Source: Chloroflexota bacterium
Lineage (GTDB): Bacteria > Chloroflexota > Dehalococcoidia > Lucifugimonadales > UBA2985
Direction: 5' to 3'
Assembly (NCBI GenBank): GCA_027622595.1
Contig: JAQBZZ010000006.1
Span: forward strand, 1-52,709
Length of the DNA stretch: 52,709 nucleotides
In this document: positions 23,743 through 31,452 of the stretch, piece after piece
How the letters are laid out: every line of letters begins with the position of its first letter
How positions within the stretch are numbered: the stretch's first letter is position 1
The notes under the pieces: generated by a model
What the model was told of the DNA's origin: nothing
The model's database searches: none
Seen by the model: only the letters and a program-made list of their open reading frames with translations
Program-made: the position numbers and the translations under genes

Positions 23743-24255
23743 ATGATTCTTTTGGGAGTTGACCCCGGCCTTCTCCGAATGGGGTACGGAGTGATAGAAG
23801 CCCAAGGAAGCGATGTGCGGTTGAAAGAGGGCGGGATCATCCAGGGTGGCCCTTCCTCCACACCAATAGCGCAGAGATTGCTCACCCTCTATGACGGCAT
23901 TCGGGAGGTTGTGGCCGAGTATTCCCCCATCGCACTGGCTCTGGAGGAGATATACTCCCATTATGCCTACCCAAATATAGCAATACTCATGGGCCACGCG
24001 CGTGGTGTGGTCTGCTTGGCGGCAGCTCAAGCGGGGATACCTGTGTTCAACTACGCTTCCACCAAGGTGAAGCATTCTATGGTAGGCAGCGGCAGGGCCA
24101 GCAAAGCACAGCTACAAAGGGCAATCCAGACGCGTCTGAATCTGACGCACGTCCCTGAACCCAATGACGTTGCGGATGCCTTAGCCCTGGCTCTATGCCA
24201 CTGGCAGATGGCTGGAGCAACTGAAATGATTTTGCAGGGTCGTAGGGCTAGCTGA
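23743..24255 (+). CDS. ruvC: Holliday junction endonuclease RuvC
   Basis: Dimeric, metal-dependent resolvase that cuts Holliday junctions after RuvAB migration. Acidic catalytic residues are in place: LGVDPGLLRMGYGV (first Asp), LALEEIYSHYAYPNIAILMGHARGV (Glu), and the C-terminal PEPNDVADALALALCH (Asp pair). The ORF track starts at 23722. The ATG at 23743 has GGGGTG five bases upstream and gives the usual MILLGVDPG opening, so I use it (170 residues). It is first of ruvC-ruvA-ruvB. Confidence 0.95.
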   Translation: MILLGVDPGLLRMGYGVIEAQGSDVRLKEGGIIQGGPSSTPIAQRLLTLYDGIREVVAEYSPIALALEEIYSHYAYPNIAILMGHARGVVCLAAAQAGIPVFNYASTKVKHSMVGSGRASKAQLQRAIQTRLNLTHVPEPNDVADALALALCHWQMAGATEMILQGRRAS

Positions 24256-24281
24256 ATATCCCTATGCAGGTGTAATAGACA

Positions 24282-24923
24282 GTGATCAACTATCTCAAGG
24301 GTATTATTCGGCGTATCTACAAGGATGAAGGGCGCGTAGTCATTGACGTTAAGGGCGTTGGCTACGAGCTGCTCCTTCCGTACTTCGTTATGCGTTCACT
24401 CGAAGAAGAGGAGAGAAGCGAGGGTGACGAGGTGGAGATGGAGATATACTTCCATGTATCGGAGAGACAGCCCCGGCCAGTCCTCGTAGGTTTTAGAAAA
24501 GAATATGAACGCACCTTCTTCGAGAAACTGATTCAAGTGGAGGACGTTGGAGTCAGTACTGCAGCACGTGCACTGGTGTTCTCCATTTCCACCATAGCCA
24601 GGGCAATAGAGGATGGAGACACAGGCCTGTTGGTGCGAATGCCTGGGATAGGGAAGAGGACTGCTGATAAGATGGTTGCCACTCTACGGGGCAAGGTGGC
24701 GGAATGGGCACTGCTCAAGGACGAGGGATATACCACCGTTCCTGCTGTTACGGCGCATGGAGATGTCGAAGAAGAGGTGGTGAGCGTGCTCGTGAATCTG
24801 GGACATCGCCGTGCCGATGCAAGGCAAAAGGTAGAGGAGGCGGCCAAGGCCGTATCCAACCTCAGAGATGCTCAGGAACTGCTGAGGGAAGTCTTCAGGC
24901 TGGAACGTGGATTGAGCGAATAG
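24282..24923 (+). CDS. ruvA: Holliday junction DNA helicase subunit RuvA
   Basis: Tetramer that binds four-way junctions and loads RuvB. The N-terminal OB domain (INYLKGIIRRIYKDEGRVVIDVKGVGYELLLP) is followed by two helix-hairpin-helix motifs (LIQVEDVGVSTAARAL, RMPGIGKRTADKMVATL) and the C-terminal RuvB-contact domain (VEEEVVSVLVNLGHRRADARQKVEEA). Start GTG, with AGGTG upstream. The length (213) is slightly above average because the loop EEEERSEGDEVEME is long and acidic. It abuts ruvB with no gap. Confidence 0.95.
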   Translation: MINYLKGIIRRIYKDEGRVVIDVKGVGYELLLPYFVMRSLEEEERSEGDEVEMEIYFHVSERQPRPVLVGFRKEYERTFFEKLIQVEDVGVSTAARALVFSISTIARAIEDGDTGLLVRMPGIGKRTADKMVATLRGKVAEWALLKDEGYTTVPAVTAHGDVEEEVVSVLVNLGHRRADARQKVEEAAKAVSNLRDAQELLREVFRLERGLSE

Positions 24924-25979
24924 ATGCCAAGAGAACGCATCATAAAAGGAGACGATCAGGAGCCGGCGGCTGAGGTAGAGGTTAAGCAGGGGCCTGAGCC
25001 TGAAGAGGGTCTGATATGGAGCCTGCGTCCCCGTACGTTGGATGAGTATGTGGGACAGACACTGGTGGTGGAGAGCCTCAGCATTGCCATAGATGCCGCT
25101 AGAGAGCGCAAGGAGCCTCTTGAGCACGTGCTCTTTCATGGCCCTCCGGGGCTTGGGAAAACTACGCTGGCCCACATCATCTCCAGGGAGATGGGTGCAG
25201 AAATAGTCCATACCTCTGGTCCTGCCCTGGAAAAGCCCCTTGACATCGTTGGCATCCTGTCGAATTTGAATGAAGGGGAAGCGCTGTTCATAGACGAAAT
25301 ACACCGGTTGCCTCACACAGTGGAGGAGTACCTGTACTCCGCTATGGAGGACTTCCAGGTAGATTTTGTTTACGGTAAGGGTGCATTTGCTCGAACACTT
25401 CCATTTCAACTCAAGCGGTTCACCCTGATTGGAGCAACCACAAGGGCCGGACTGCTCACACCTCCCCTGCGAGACCGCTTCGGAATGATTTACCACCTCG
25501 ATTTCTATTCAACGGAGGAATTAACGAAGGTGGTGAGCCGCTCCGCCGAAATCCTCAATGTGGACATAGACCAGGAAGGTGCCCAGGAGATTGCCAGCCG
25601 GTCTAGAGGGACCCCCAGGGTGGCGAACCGGCTATTGCGGCGGGTGAGGGATTACGCCCAAGTGAAGACCCGGGGCACCATCACCAAAGATGTCGCGAAC
25701 ACCGCACTGACCAGGGAGGGTGTGGACGAACTGGGACTGGACAGGCTCGATAGGCTGTATCTGAGCACCATCGCCGAGAACTACAGAGGCGGCCCGGTGG
25801 GCATAGATGCCCTGGCTGCGACTGTAAACGAAGAGGTGCAGACCCTTGTCGATGTGGTGGAACCCTTTTTGCTGAAGATGGGGTTTGTTCTCAGAACACC
25901 AGGGGGGCGTAAGATCGGGGAAGCGGCCATGTCGAAGCTTGGCCTGCTTGACCTGAGGGAACAGGGAAGGCTTTTGTGA
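24924..25979 (+). CDS. ruvB: Holliday junction DNA helicase RuvB
   Basis: Hexameric AAA+ motor for branch migration. The Walker A motif is GPPGLGKTTLAH, Walker B LFIDEIHRL, sensor 1 GATTRAGLLTPPLRDRFG, and the C-terminal winged helix includes YRGGPVGIDALAATVNEE. The 351-residue length is normal, with a charged, poorly conserved N-terminus (residues 1-28). Its ATG directly follows the ruvA stop. A GTG overlaps its own stop codon (GTGA) and opens a 39-codon ORF. Confidence 0.97.
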   Translation: MPRERIIKGDDQEPAAEVEVKQGPEPEEGLIWSLRPRTLDEYVGQTLVVESLSIAIDAARERKEPLEHVLFHGPPGLGKTTLAHIISREMGAEIVHTSGPALEKPLDIVGILSNLNEGEALFIDEIHRLPHTVEEYLYSAMEDFQVDFVYGKGAFARTLPFQLKRFTLIGATTRAGLLTPPLRDRFGMIYHLDFYSTEELTKVVSRSAEILNVDIDQEGAQEIASRSRGTPRVANRLLRRVRDYAQVKTRGTITKDVANTALTREGVDELGLDRLDRLYLSTIAENYRGGPVGIDALAATVNEEVQTLVDVVEPFLLKMGFVLRTPGGRKIGEAAMSKLGLLDLREQGRLL

Positions 25980-26095
25980 AGCGTGACGCAGGGGATTCCA
26001 AAGAGAATTCCATTCCATTTACGGGTGATAGTCGAAGGGAGTTTTTCAGCACTCTGCTGGATGGAATCAGACATTCAGATATAGGGGAGGCTTGA
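25976..26095 (+). CDS. Possible 39-residue protein after ruvB
   Basis: GTG at 25976 overlaps the ruvB TGA (GTGA). The frame runs 39 codons (KRDAGDSKENSIPFTGDSRREFFSTLLDGIRHSDIGEA) to TGA, one base before the ATG of the NIPSNAP gene. The peptide is polar with a plausible C-terminal helix. Tight fit between two genes supports translation, but it is too short to judge by composition and may be a linker. Not in the ORF track. Confidence 0.3.
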   Translation: MKRDAGDSKENSIPFTGDSRREFFSTLLDGIRHSDIGEA

Positions 26096-26096
26096 C

Positions 26097-26420
26097 ATGA
26101 TTTACGAAATACGGACATATGAGGCAATGCCCGGGAAAATACAGGCGCTCAATCAGAGGTTTGCCAATATAACTATGAAATACTTCGAGAAACATGGCCT
26201 CAAAGCTGTGGGGTTCTGGACTGAGGATGTTGGAACCAGCAACACCCTCGTATACATGCTGGCGTTCGATGACATGGCACAACGTGAGCGTGCGTGGAGT
26301 GCCTTCAGGGCAGACGGTGAGCGTTTGGAACTCTTCGCCGAAACGGAGAGCCAGGGGCAGCTGGTTGCCAGGATAACCAACCGCATTCTCAAGCCAACGG
26401 ACTATTCGCCCCTGCAATAG
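26097..26420 (+). CDS. NIPSNAP-family protein
   Basis: A 107-residue protein with the ferredoxin-like (dimeric alpha-beta barrel) NIPSNAP fold. Seen: MIYEIRTYEAMPGKIQALNQRF, GFWTEDVGTSNTLVYMLAFDDMAQRERAW and the final ITNRILKPTDYSPLQ, which match the family pattern. Its biochemical role is unknown in bacteria. GGGGAGG precedes the ATG. It is likely co-transcribed with ruvCAB. Its last codons form one arm of the hairpin at 26392-26430. Confidence 0.85.
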   Translation: MIYEIRTYEAMPGKIQALNQRFANITMKYFEKHGLKAVGFWTEDVGTSNTLVYMLAFDDMAQRERAWSAFRADGERLELFAETESQGQLVARITNRILKPTDYSPLQ

Positions 26421-26430
26421 TCCGTTGGCT
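26392..26430 (+). terminator. Perfect hairpin spanning the NIPSNAP stop codon
   Basis: A 14-base perfect stem (AGCCAACGGACTAT / ATAGTCCGTTGGCT) with an 11-base loop includes the TAG stop. It probably marks the 3' end of the ruvCAB-NIPSNAP transcript. The downstream sequence (ATATGGGGTTC) has no U-run. The remaining 170 bases to the next gene contain no other clear feature. Confidence 0.6.
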
Positions 26431-26599
26431 ATATGGGGTTCTGTACGCAAACTCACGAAACGGTGCCGTTATTACTCCATGAATAGGCACATGTGCGGGA
26501 GTACAGAGTACAGAAACCTGACTCTTTGCATATGGTTTAAGACAGCTTAAGGTTGGATGGCCGTCATAAGCTGATCTAATGCATCTGGAGTGAACATAT

Positions 26600-27118
26600 A
26601 TGAAGTTGCCGGTGAGGGTCTTCGACCCGAAGGTCAAGCAGGGGTTCAACAGATACCTGTTCCAGTGCTCTCTTGCTACCCTTGCATTATTCTTGATTCT
26701 GACTTTAGAAGGTGCCCATCTTTCCAAGGCCATCGTCATCGCGGCCATAGCGTCCACGGCCTTCGTGGTGTTTGTCACACCTCATAGCACTACTGCTACT
26801 CCTCGTCACGTCATCGGCGGGCACTTCATCTGCCTTGCCATTGGCAGTGCATTTTCGATTCTTGATGGCACTGCCATTGGTCAGAGCATACTGTCCGCCA
26901 CTCCCATTCTCTTCGATTTAGAGGCGGCGTTGGCGGTAGGCTTAAGCATATTCTTGATGGCTGCAACCGATACGGAACACGCTCCCGCGGCTGGCACAGC
27001 CTTGGGTGTTGTTGCTCATAATTTCAGTTTTGGTCTAGTATTCTTTCTAGCTGCCGGCGTTGTGCTTCTATCTATAACCCACGTTCTTCTGCGTTCCCGG
27101 CTGCGCGATCTCCTGTGA
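26600..27118 (+). CDS. HPP-family integral membrane protein
   Basis: A 172-residue protein with four to five hydrophobic helices. The family signatures are clear: VTPHSTTATPRHVIGGHFICLAIG and MAATDTEHAPAAGTALGVV. The first is the HPP-like block in which HS/TP replaces the literal HPP of eukaryotic members. Some relatives in cyanobacteria and plants have been tied to nitrite transport, but the function here is unknown. GGAG lies about 11 bases before the ATG. It precedes the K+ uptake cluster on the same strand after a 320-base gap, so a link is only suggestive. Confidence 0.8.
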   Translation: MKLPVRVFDPKVKQGFNRYLFQCSLATLALFLILTLEGAHLSKAIVIAAIASTAFVVFVTPHSTTATPRHVIGGHFICLAIGSAFSILDGTAIGQSILSATPILFDLEAALAVGLSIFLMAATDTEHAPAAGTALGVVAHNFSFGLVFFLAAGVVLLSITHVLLRSRLRDLL

Positions 27119-27441
27119 TCTGCTCACAGATTATCCAGTCCCCACGCCGTTCATTTTGAATGGTTAGTTGTCGGGACGAATTGTGAAGAGGGTCTGTACC
27201 ACCGGGTTCACTCATTGACAGGAGAAGCCAATGGATATAGAATCGCCGCGCAGATGAATGTTAGAACGATAGTTCGTGACGCACACATTATAATGCTTGC
27301 TAGCGTTGCTTTTTCAAGCCTCTTCCCTTCATGATTAAACCTCCCTCGCTTAATTGCGGATACTCCAATTCGAAGCTTTTTAGACTCCGTTCAGACATGA
27401 GCTATTCACTTTCCCAAGGTTTGACGAGCAGGAAGTAAGGT
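27119..27441 (+). other. Intergenic region before trkH
   Basis: No credible gene. TATAAT occurs at 27289-27294, without a good -35 at 17 bases. A 26-codon ORF (MNVRTIVRDAHIIMLASVAF..., start 27254) covers it but has no ribosome binding site that I can defend. The TATAAT is the best candidate -10 for trkH, about 150 bases before its start. Confidence 0.3.
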
Positions 27442-28869
27442 TTGCGACAGGTGTGGCGTCCCAGACCGGGCGATAGGGTAGTAAGGCACCCCCGCGAGGA
27501 AGAGATCCGGCCGCTTCATATTACGGCGGCTCCGCCGCGAGTTCCTCCCAAGAACTTCGGTTCCCCTTACATGCTGATGGGAGGATTTGCCTTCCTCATC
27601 GGTGTGGGGACACTACTCTTGCTCCTGCCCTTCACCAATACTCAGGGAGGCATTACCCCCTTTTCCGATGCCTTCTTCACCGCCGCGTCCGCCGTTACTG
27701 TCACCGGGTTAGTGGTGGTGGACACTCCAACATACTGGAGCTTCTCCGGGCAGCTCGTAATCATGGTCCTCATATTCACCGGGGGATTGGGAATCATGAC
27801 CAGCGCCACCTTCCTCCTTGTCATCATAGGTCAACGCATAACTCTGGCTAACCGTCTGCTGATGAGGGAGAGTCTGGGGGTCAATCAGCTCGGCGGCCTG
27901 ATAAGGCTCACCCTGCGAATCGTCTTCGTCGTGGTGGCCATACAGATAGTGGGCTTTCTTGTTCTGTTTGCGAGGCTGGTCTATGAATACCCACTTGGGA
28001 CGGCCCTGTGGCAGGCTGGATTCCACGCCGTTTCGGCCTTCAATAACGCAGGGTTCGTCATACTCCCGGATTCCCAGAGCCTGAGCGCTTTCCAACAGGA
28101 CTACGCTCTCCTGATTCCGCTTATTCTCCTCATCGTATTGGGGGGGTTGAGCTACAGCGTGATGCTGGATGTATTCGGGTATCGTAGGTTCAACCGGTAT
28201 ATGCTGGACACAAAGCTGGTTGTCGTCGTAACCACAGCGTTGCTTCTTTTGGGAACCGGGGTTATTTTCATTGCGGAATATGCCAATCCAGCTACATTTG
28301 GTTCCCTGCCTGTTTGGACTAAAATACTGGACTCGTTTCTCCTATCCGCTAGCGGCAGGACCGCCGGGTTCACCACGGTGGACTTCGGGGATATGGAGCA
28401 GCACAGCAACTTCTTCCTCACCGGGATGATGTTTATTGGAGGGGCGTCTGCTTCAACCGCCGGAGGCATCAAGGTGAATACCTTTGCCGTACTGCTGGCT
28501 GCGGTACTGTCCTCCATCGGCGGGAAGACCCACGTAACGGCCTTCGGCAGGGAAATACCCCAGACGCAGGTCTATCGTGCTCTGACGGTGCTAATGCTGG
28601 GGATGGCAACAGTATTCGCAGTGGCTTTATTTCTGACCGTTAGCGAGGGTTTCCCGTTTATCCAGATACTGTTTGAGACCATATCTGCCTTCGCCACTGT
28701 CGGACTCTCCACAGGAATTACCGACGAACTATCGCAGATGGGGCGGCTAATCATAATCCTTACCATGTACTTTGGGAGAATAGGGCCAATTACACTGGCG
28801 CTGATTCTGGCACAGCGAGAGGAAGCTGTGCCCTATCGGTATGCTGAAGAAAGGGTTAAAATAGGTTGA
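27442..28869 (+). CDS. trkH: TrkH/KtrB-type potassium uptake protein
   Basis: Membrane pore subunit of a K+ transporter (475 residues, about 8-10 helices, four M1-P-M2 repeats). Selectivity-filter-type blocks are visible: AASAVTVTGLVVVDT, SAFNNAGFVILPD, SASGRTAGFTTVDFG and SAFATVGLSTGIT, the four P-loops. The N-terminal 30 residues are polar and basic. Start is TTG 27442 with GGAAG upstream; GTG 27451 is an alternative. It is followed at 6 bases by a TrkA-type gating subunit. Confidence 0.93.
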   Translation: MRQVWRPRPGDRVVRHPREEEIRPLHITAAPPRVPPKNFGSPYMLMGGFAFLIGVGTLLLLLPFTNTQGGITPFSDAFFTAASAVTVTGLVVVDTPTYWSFSGQLVIMVLIFTGGLGIMTSATFLLVIIGQRITLANRLLMRESLGVNQLGGLIRLTLRIVFVVVAIQIVGFLVLFARLVYEYPLGTALWQAGFHAVSAFNNAGFVILPDSQSLSAFQQDYALLIPLILLIVLGGLSYSVMLDVFGYRRFNRYMLDTKLVVVVTTALLLLGTGVIFIAEYANPATFGSLPVWTKILDSFLLSASGRTAGFTTVDFGDMEQHSNFFLTGMMFIGGASASTAGGIKVNTFAVLLAAVLSSIGGKTHVTAFGREIPQTQVYRALTVLMLGMATVFAVALFLTVSEGFPFIQILFETISAFATVGLSTGITDELSQMGRLIIILTMYFGRIGPITLALILAQREEAVPYRYAEERVKIG

Positions 28870-28875
28870 GGTGAA

Positions 28876-29565
28876 ATGGCCAAGTCAGTGATGGTAATAG
28901 GTCTCGGCAGGTTCGGGACAAGCGTCGCACACACCCTTTTCCAGTTGGGATATGATGTGCTTGGCATTGACACCGACGAGAGGGTGGTACAGGCCAACCT
29001 GGGACAGTTAACCTACAGCGTTCAGGGAGATGCGACCAACGAGACGACCCTGAGAGAGCTTGGCGTAACCAACTTCGATGCGGCCATAGTGGCGGTTGGC
29101 TCCGACATGCAGTCCAGCCTCATGACCTCGGTCCTCCTGGCTACCCTGGATGTGCCTCTCATCATCGCTCGGGCCGAGAATCCGCTTCACGGCAATACCC
29201 TTCAGAGGATAGGGGTGCATAAGATAATCTACCCTGAACAGGAGATGGGGGAGTTTTTAGCTCACAGCCTGTTCAATCCGGATGTACTGGAGTATATGGA
29301 CCTGACACCCGATTTCGGTATAAGCAAGATAAAGGTGCCGGACTCTCTTGCTGACAAGAGCCTCAAGGATGCGGGACTGGGTGGAGGTGCCAGGGACAAG
29401 TATGGCGTGGCGGTCATTGCAATAAAACGAGGTAAAGATGTGACCCTGGCCCCAGATGAGGATGATATCCTTCATAAGGGAGATATCCTGGTGGTGGCTG
29501 CTAAGGACGAACAGCTGGAAAGATTACATCCGCGTCAGCAGGAGTTGGGTCATGAAGGTACCTAG
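28876..29565 (+). CDS. trkA: TrkA/KtrA-type potassium channel regulatory subunit
   Basis: Cytoplasmic RCK protein that gates TrkH in response to nucleotides. The N-terminal Rossmann domain (VMVIGLGRFGTSVAHTLFQLG, GIDTDERVV, QGDATNETTLRELG) is followed by a C-terminal RCK_C domain (ISKIKVPDSLADKSLKDAGL, GDILVVAAKDEQLERL). Its TAG stop (29563-29565) and last codons fall inside the left inverted repeat of a small element, so the native C-terminus may have been replaced. The core domains are complete. Confidence 0.93.
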   Translation: MAKSVMVIGLGRFGTSVAHTLFQLGYDVLGIDTDERVVQANLGQLTYSVQGDATNETTLRELGVTNFDAAIVAVGSDMQSSLMTSVLLATLDVPLIIARAENPLHGNTLQRIGVHKIIYPEQEMGEFLAHSLFNPDVLEYMDLTPDFGISKIKVPDSLADKSLKDAGLGGGARDKYGVAVIAIKRGKDVTLAPDEDDILHKGDILVVAAKDEQLERLHPRQQELGHEGT

Positions 29566-29751
29566 CAGGCTGCGGAAAAACTCTGGGGCCAGATTGACGC
29601 CCTTCTTTGATCGGCGAAAGGCGTCACAGTCTAAGATGGATGTGAGAGTTAACATGAATCTCCCGGGTCTTCTACAACGTATATCGCCGGGTCAGCCAGA
29701 CCAATTCCGCTGCCATTTGCCAGGGACCCCCTTTATCCGCAGCCTGCTAGG
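29561..29751. mobile_element. Small inverted-repeat element (MITE-like) at the 3' end of trkA
   Basis: Perfect 16-base inverted repeats CCTAGCAGGCTGCGGA (29561-29576) and TCCGCAGCCTGCTAGG (29736-29751) bound 191 bases with no convincing gene. An internal stem (TGACGCC/GGCGTCA) lies near the left end. The arms end in CTAG, which could be part of a target-site duplication. The structure resembles a non-autonomous insertion element, and the left arm supplies the trkA stop codon. No transposase is nearby. Confidence 0.6.
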
Positions 29752-29827
29752 GCTGTGCTAGAAGCCGGCATGCCATCATGACGAGAGAAAAGAACACCAA
29801 ACTGCTCCAATTTACGGTTCTCAATGC

Positions 29828-29856
29828 TTGATGTGTATGAAACCGCTCCCTATAAT
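29828..29856 (+). promoter_or_regulatory. Promoter of the universal stress protein gene
   Basis: TTGATG (29828-29833) and TATAAT (29851-29856) are 17 bases apart. Transcription would begin near 29863, so translation cannot start at the 29824 codon of the ORF track; the ATG at 29914 fits. Confidence 0.65.
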
Positions 29857-29913
29857 TTGGCACTAACGTTGAGTGAAGATGCCCCTGAAGGGCAGCATGG
29901 AGCAAGGCAAGAT

Positions 29914-30369
29914 ATGCCTGTAGAAAAGATACTGGTGCCGGTGCATGATAATGGTTGTGACGACGAAGCATTGCGTCTGGCGGGTGAGATAGCCAGGGTT
30001 AACAAGGCAACAGTACACGCTCTGTACGTAATTGAGGTCAAGAGAGACCTGCCACTGGACGCAGAGATAGCACAGGAAACGTCCAAGGCGGAGAAGGTGC
30101 TTCATCACCTTGAGCAGTTGGGTAAGGAATTGAAGTGCTCTGTGGAGGCTACGCTCCTTCAGGCCAGGGATGTAGGGCCGGCCGTGGTCCAAGAGGCGGT
30201 GGAAAGAGGATCGGAACTCATAGTGATGCAGATGCCGTACAAGAAACGCTTCGGCTCATTTACCCTTGGAGATACGATTCCATACATCCTGAAGAATGCT
30301 CCGTGTCAGGTAATTCTCTGTAGGGATGCTATGACCCCTGATATCAAAAATGGTTCAACTCACGCCTAA
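29914..30369 (+). CDS. Universal stress protein (UspA family)
   Basis: A 151-residue cytoplasmic USP fold: MPVEKILVPVHDNGCDDEALRLAGEIAR, the middle VHALYVIEV, and the C-terminal LIVMQMPYKKRFGSFTLGDTIPYILKNAPCQVILCRD. The ATP-binding G-X2-G-X9-G(S/T) motif is not fully kept: the segment reads MPYKKRFGSFTLGDTIPYIL, so nucleotide binding may be altered. The start at 29914 is chosen because a good promoter lies just upstream and AAGG precedes it. The gene is embedded between TrkA-type proteins, suggesting a role in K+ transport control. Confidence 0.85.
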   Translation: MPVEKILVPVHDNGCDDEALRLAGEIARVNKATVHALYVIEVKRDLPLDAEIAQETSKAEKVLHHLEQLGKELKCSVEATLLQARDVGPAVVQEAVERGSELIVMQMPYKKRFGSFTLGDTIPYILKNAPCQVILCRDAMTPDIKNGSTHA

Positions 30370-30378
30370 CTACGAATC

Positions 30379-30777
30379 ATGAGAGTCCTGGTGATGGGTT
30401 GCGGCAGAGTTGGGTCCACGATAGCCACGGCTCTGTGGAAAGAAGGCCACCAAGTAGTTGTCCTCGATGCCAACCCTGAGAGTTTGCGCCGTTTGCCGAC
30501 AGAGCTTCAGAAGGAAGCAATCGTGGGAGACGGCACCCTGGAGGAGCACCTGAGAAATGGAGGTATCGAGAACACGGATGCCTTTGTCGCTGTTTCGACC
30601 GGGGACACCGCCAACATCCTGGCTGGACAAATGGCCAAACACGTATTTCAGGTACCGAAAGTGGTCTGCCGGATAGACGATACAGCCCGTTATGAGATTT
30701 ATACGGAGTTGGGTCTGACAGCCGTGAGTTCGACACAGATGGTCTCCGACCTGATTTCACAGGCGGTATATAGCTAG
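30379..30777 (+). CDS. Single-domain TrkA-N protein
   Basis: A 132-residue protein made only of the NAD-binding RCK domain: VLVMGCGRVGSTIATALWKEGHQVVVLDANPE, IVGDGTLEEHLRNGGI, DAFVAVSTGDTANILAGQMAKHVF, VVCRIDDTARYEIYTELGL. No RCK_C domain follows; the frame ends before the second TrkA-like gene begins 5 bases later. The two together resemble the tandem N-domains of E. coli TrkA, split into separate proteins. It is probably a K+ channel regulator. Confidence 0.88.
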   Translation: MRVLVMGCGRVGSTIATALWKEGHQVVVLDANPESLRRLPTELQKEAIVGDGTLEEHLRNGGIENTDAFVAVSTGDTANILAGQMAKHVFQVPKVVCRIDDTARYEIYTELGLTAVSSTQMVSDLISQAVYS

Positions 30778-30782
30778 AGACC

Positions 30783-31448
30783 ATGTATATAATCGTAGTA
30801 GGCGCAGGCAAAATGGGTTACCATCTCGCCAAAGCCCTTTTGAAAAGCGAGCACGAGGTCTTCATCATCGAGCGTTCCTCTCTTAAGAGCGAGACTATCA
30901 GAGAGGAATTGGGAAGCTTGGTTATTGTGGGCGATGGCTGTGAAGAGGCTGTATTGAAGGAGGCAGGCACGTCCAGGGCCGACGTATTCATAGCGGCCAC
31001 TGGGGCCGATGAAGACAACCTGGTAGCTTGCCAAATAGCCAAGCACCGCTTCCAAGTGCCCAGAACTATTTCCATCATCAACAACCCGAACAATGAAAAA
31101 CTGTTCGTAGAGTTGGGCATCGATGTATGTGTGAGCAGCACTGACATCATACTGTCACACATAGAAGAGGAACTCCCTGCACATTCACTGATACACTTCA
31201 TGGCTATCAGGGGGTCCAACCGGGAAGTCGTTGGTATTCGCATACCACCGGACGCGGCGGTAGTAGGCCGGGTTCTAGGGGATGTGCCCATACCTGAAGA
31301 CAGCTTAATCTCCTTCATATTGAAAAAGGACGGTACGCTCATGGTGCCCGACAGTGAGGCTGTTCTTGGCTCCGGGGATGAAGTAGTGGCAATAACCACT
31401 GCGGATGGCGAAGAAGCTTTGCGGGAGGCCCTGACGGGGGCAGCGTAG
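30783..31448 (+). CDS. TrkA-type regulatory protein (RCK_N + RCK_C)
   Basis: A 221-residue two-domain RCK protein: IIVVGAGKMGYHLAKALLKSEHEVFIIERS and VIVGDGCEEAVLKEAG in the N-domain, VVGIRIPPDAAVVGRVLGDVPIPEDSLISFIL and LGSGDEVVAITT in the C-domain. It follows the single-domain RCK gene by 5 bases and precedes pheA by 4 bases. It is the third TrkA-like protein in the cluster against one TrkH. Confidence 0.9.
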   Translation: MYIIVVGAGKMGYHLAKALLKSEHEVFIIERSSLKSETIREELGSLVIVGDGCEEAVLKEAGTSRADVFIAATGADEDNLVACQIAKHRFQVPRTISIINNPNNEKLFVELGIDVCVSSTDIILSHIEEELPAHSLIHFMAIRGSNREVVGIRIPPDAAVVGRVLGDVPIPEDSLISFILKKDGTLMVPDSEAVLGSGDEVVAITTADGEEALREALTGAA

Positions 31449-31452
31449 TGGC

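Noticed and set aside
24684-25496. 270-residue minus-strand ORF
   Set aside because: Antisense to ruvA/ruvB; no recognisable domain.
27254-27334. 26-codon ORF (MNVRTIVRDAHIIMLASVAF...) before trkH
   Set aside because: No supporting ribosome binding site and no family resemblance; probably chance.
29456-29761. 101-residue ORF covering the inverted-repeat element
   Set aside because: It starts inside trkA in another frame and runs through both inverted repeats; no transposase motif is present.
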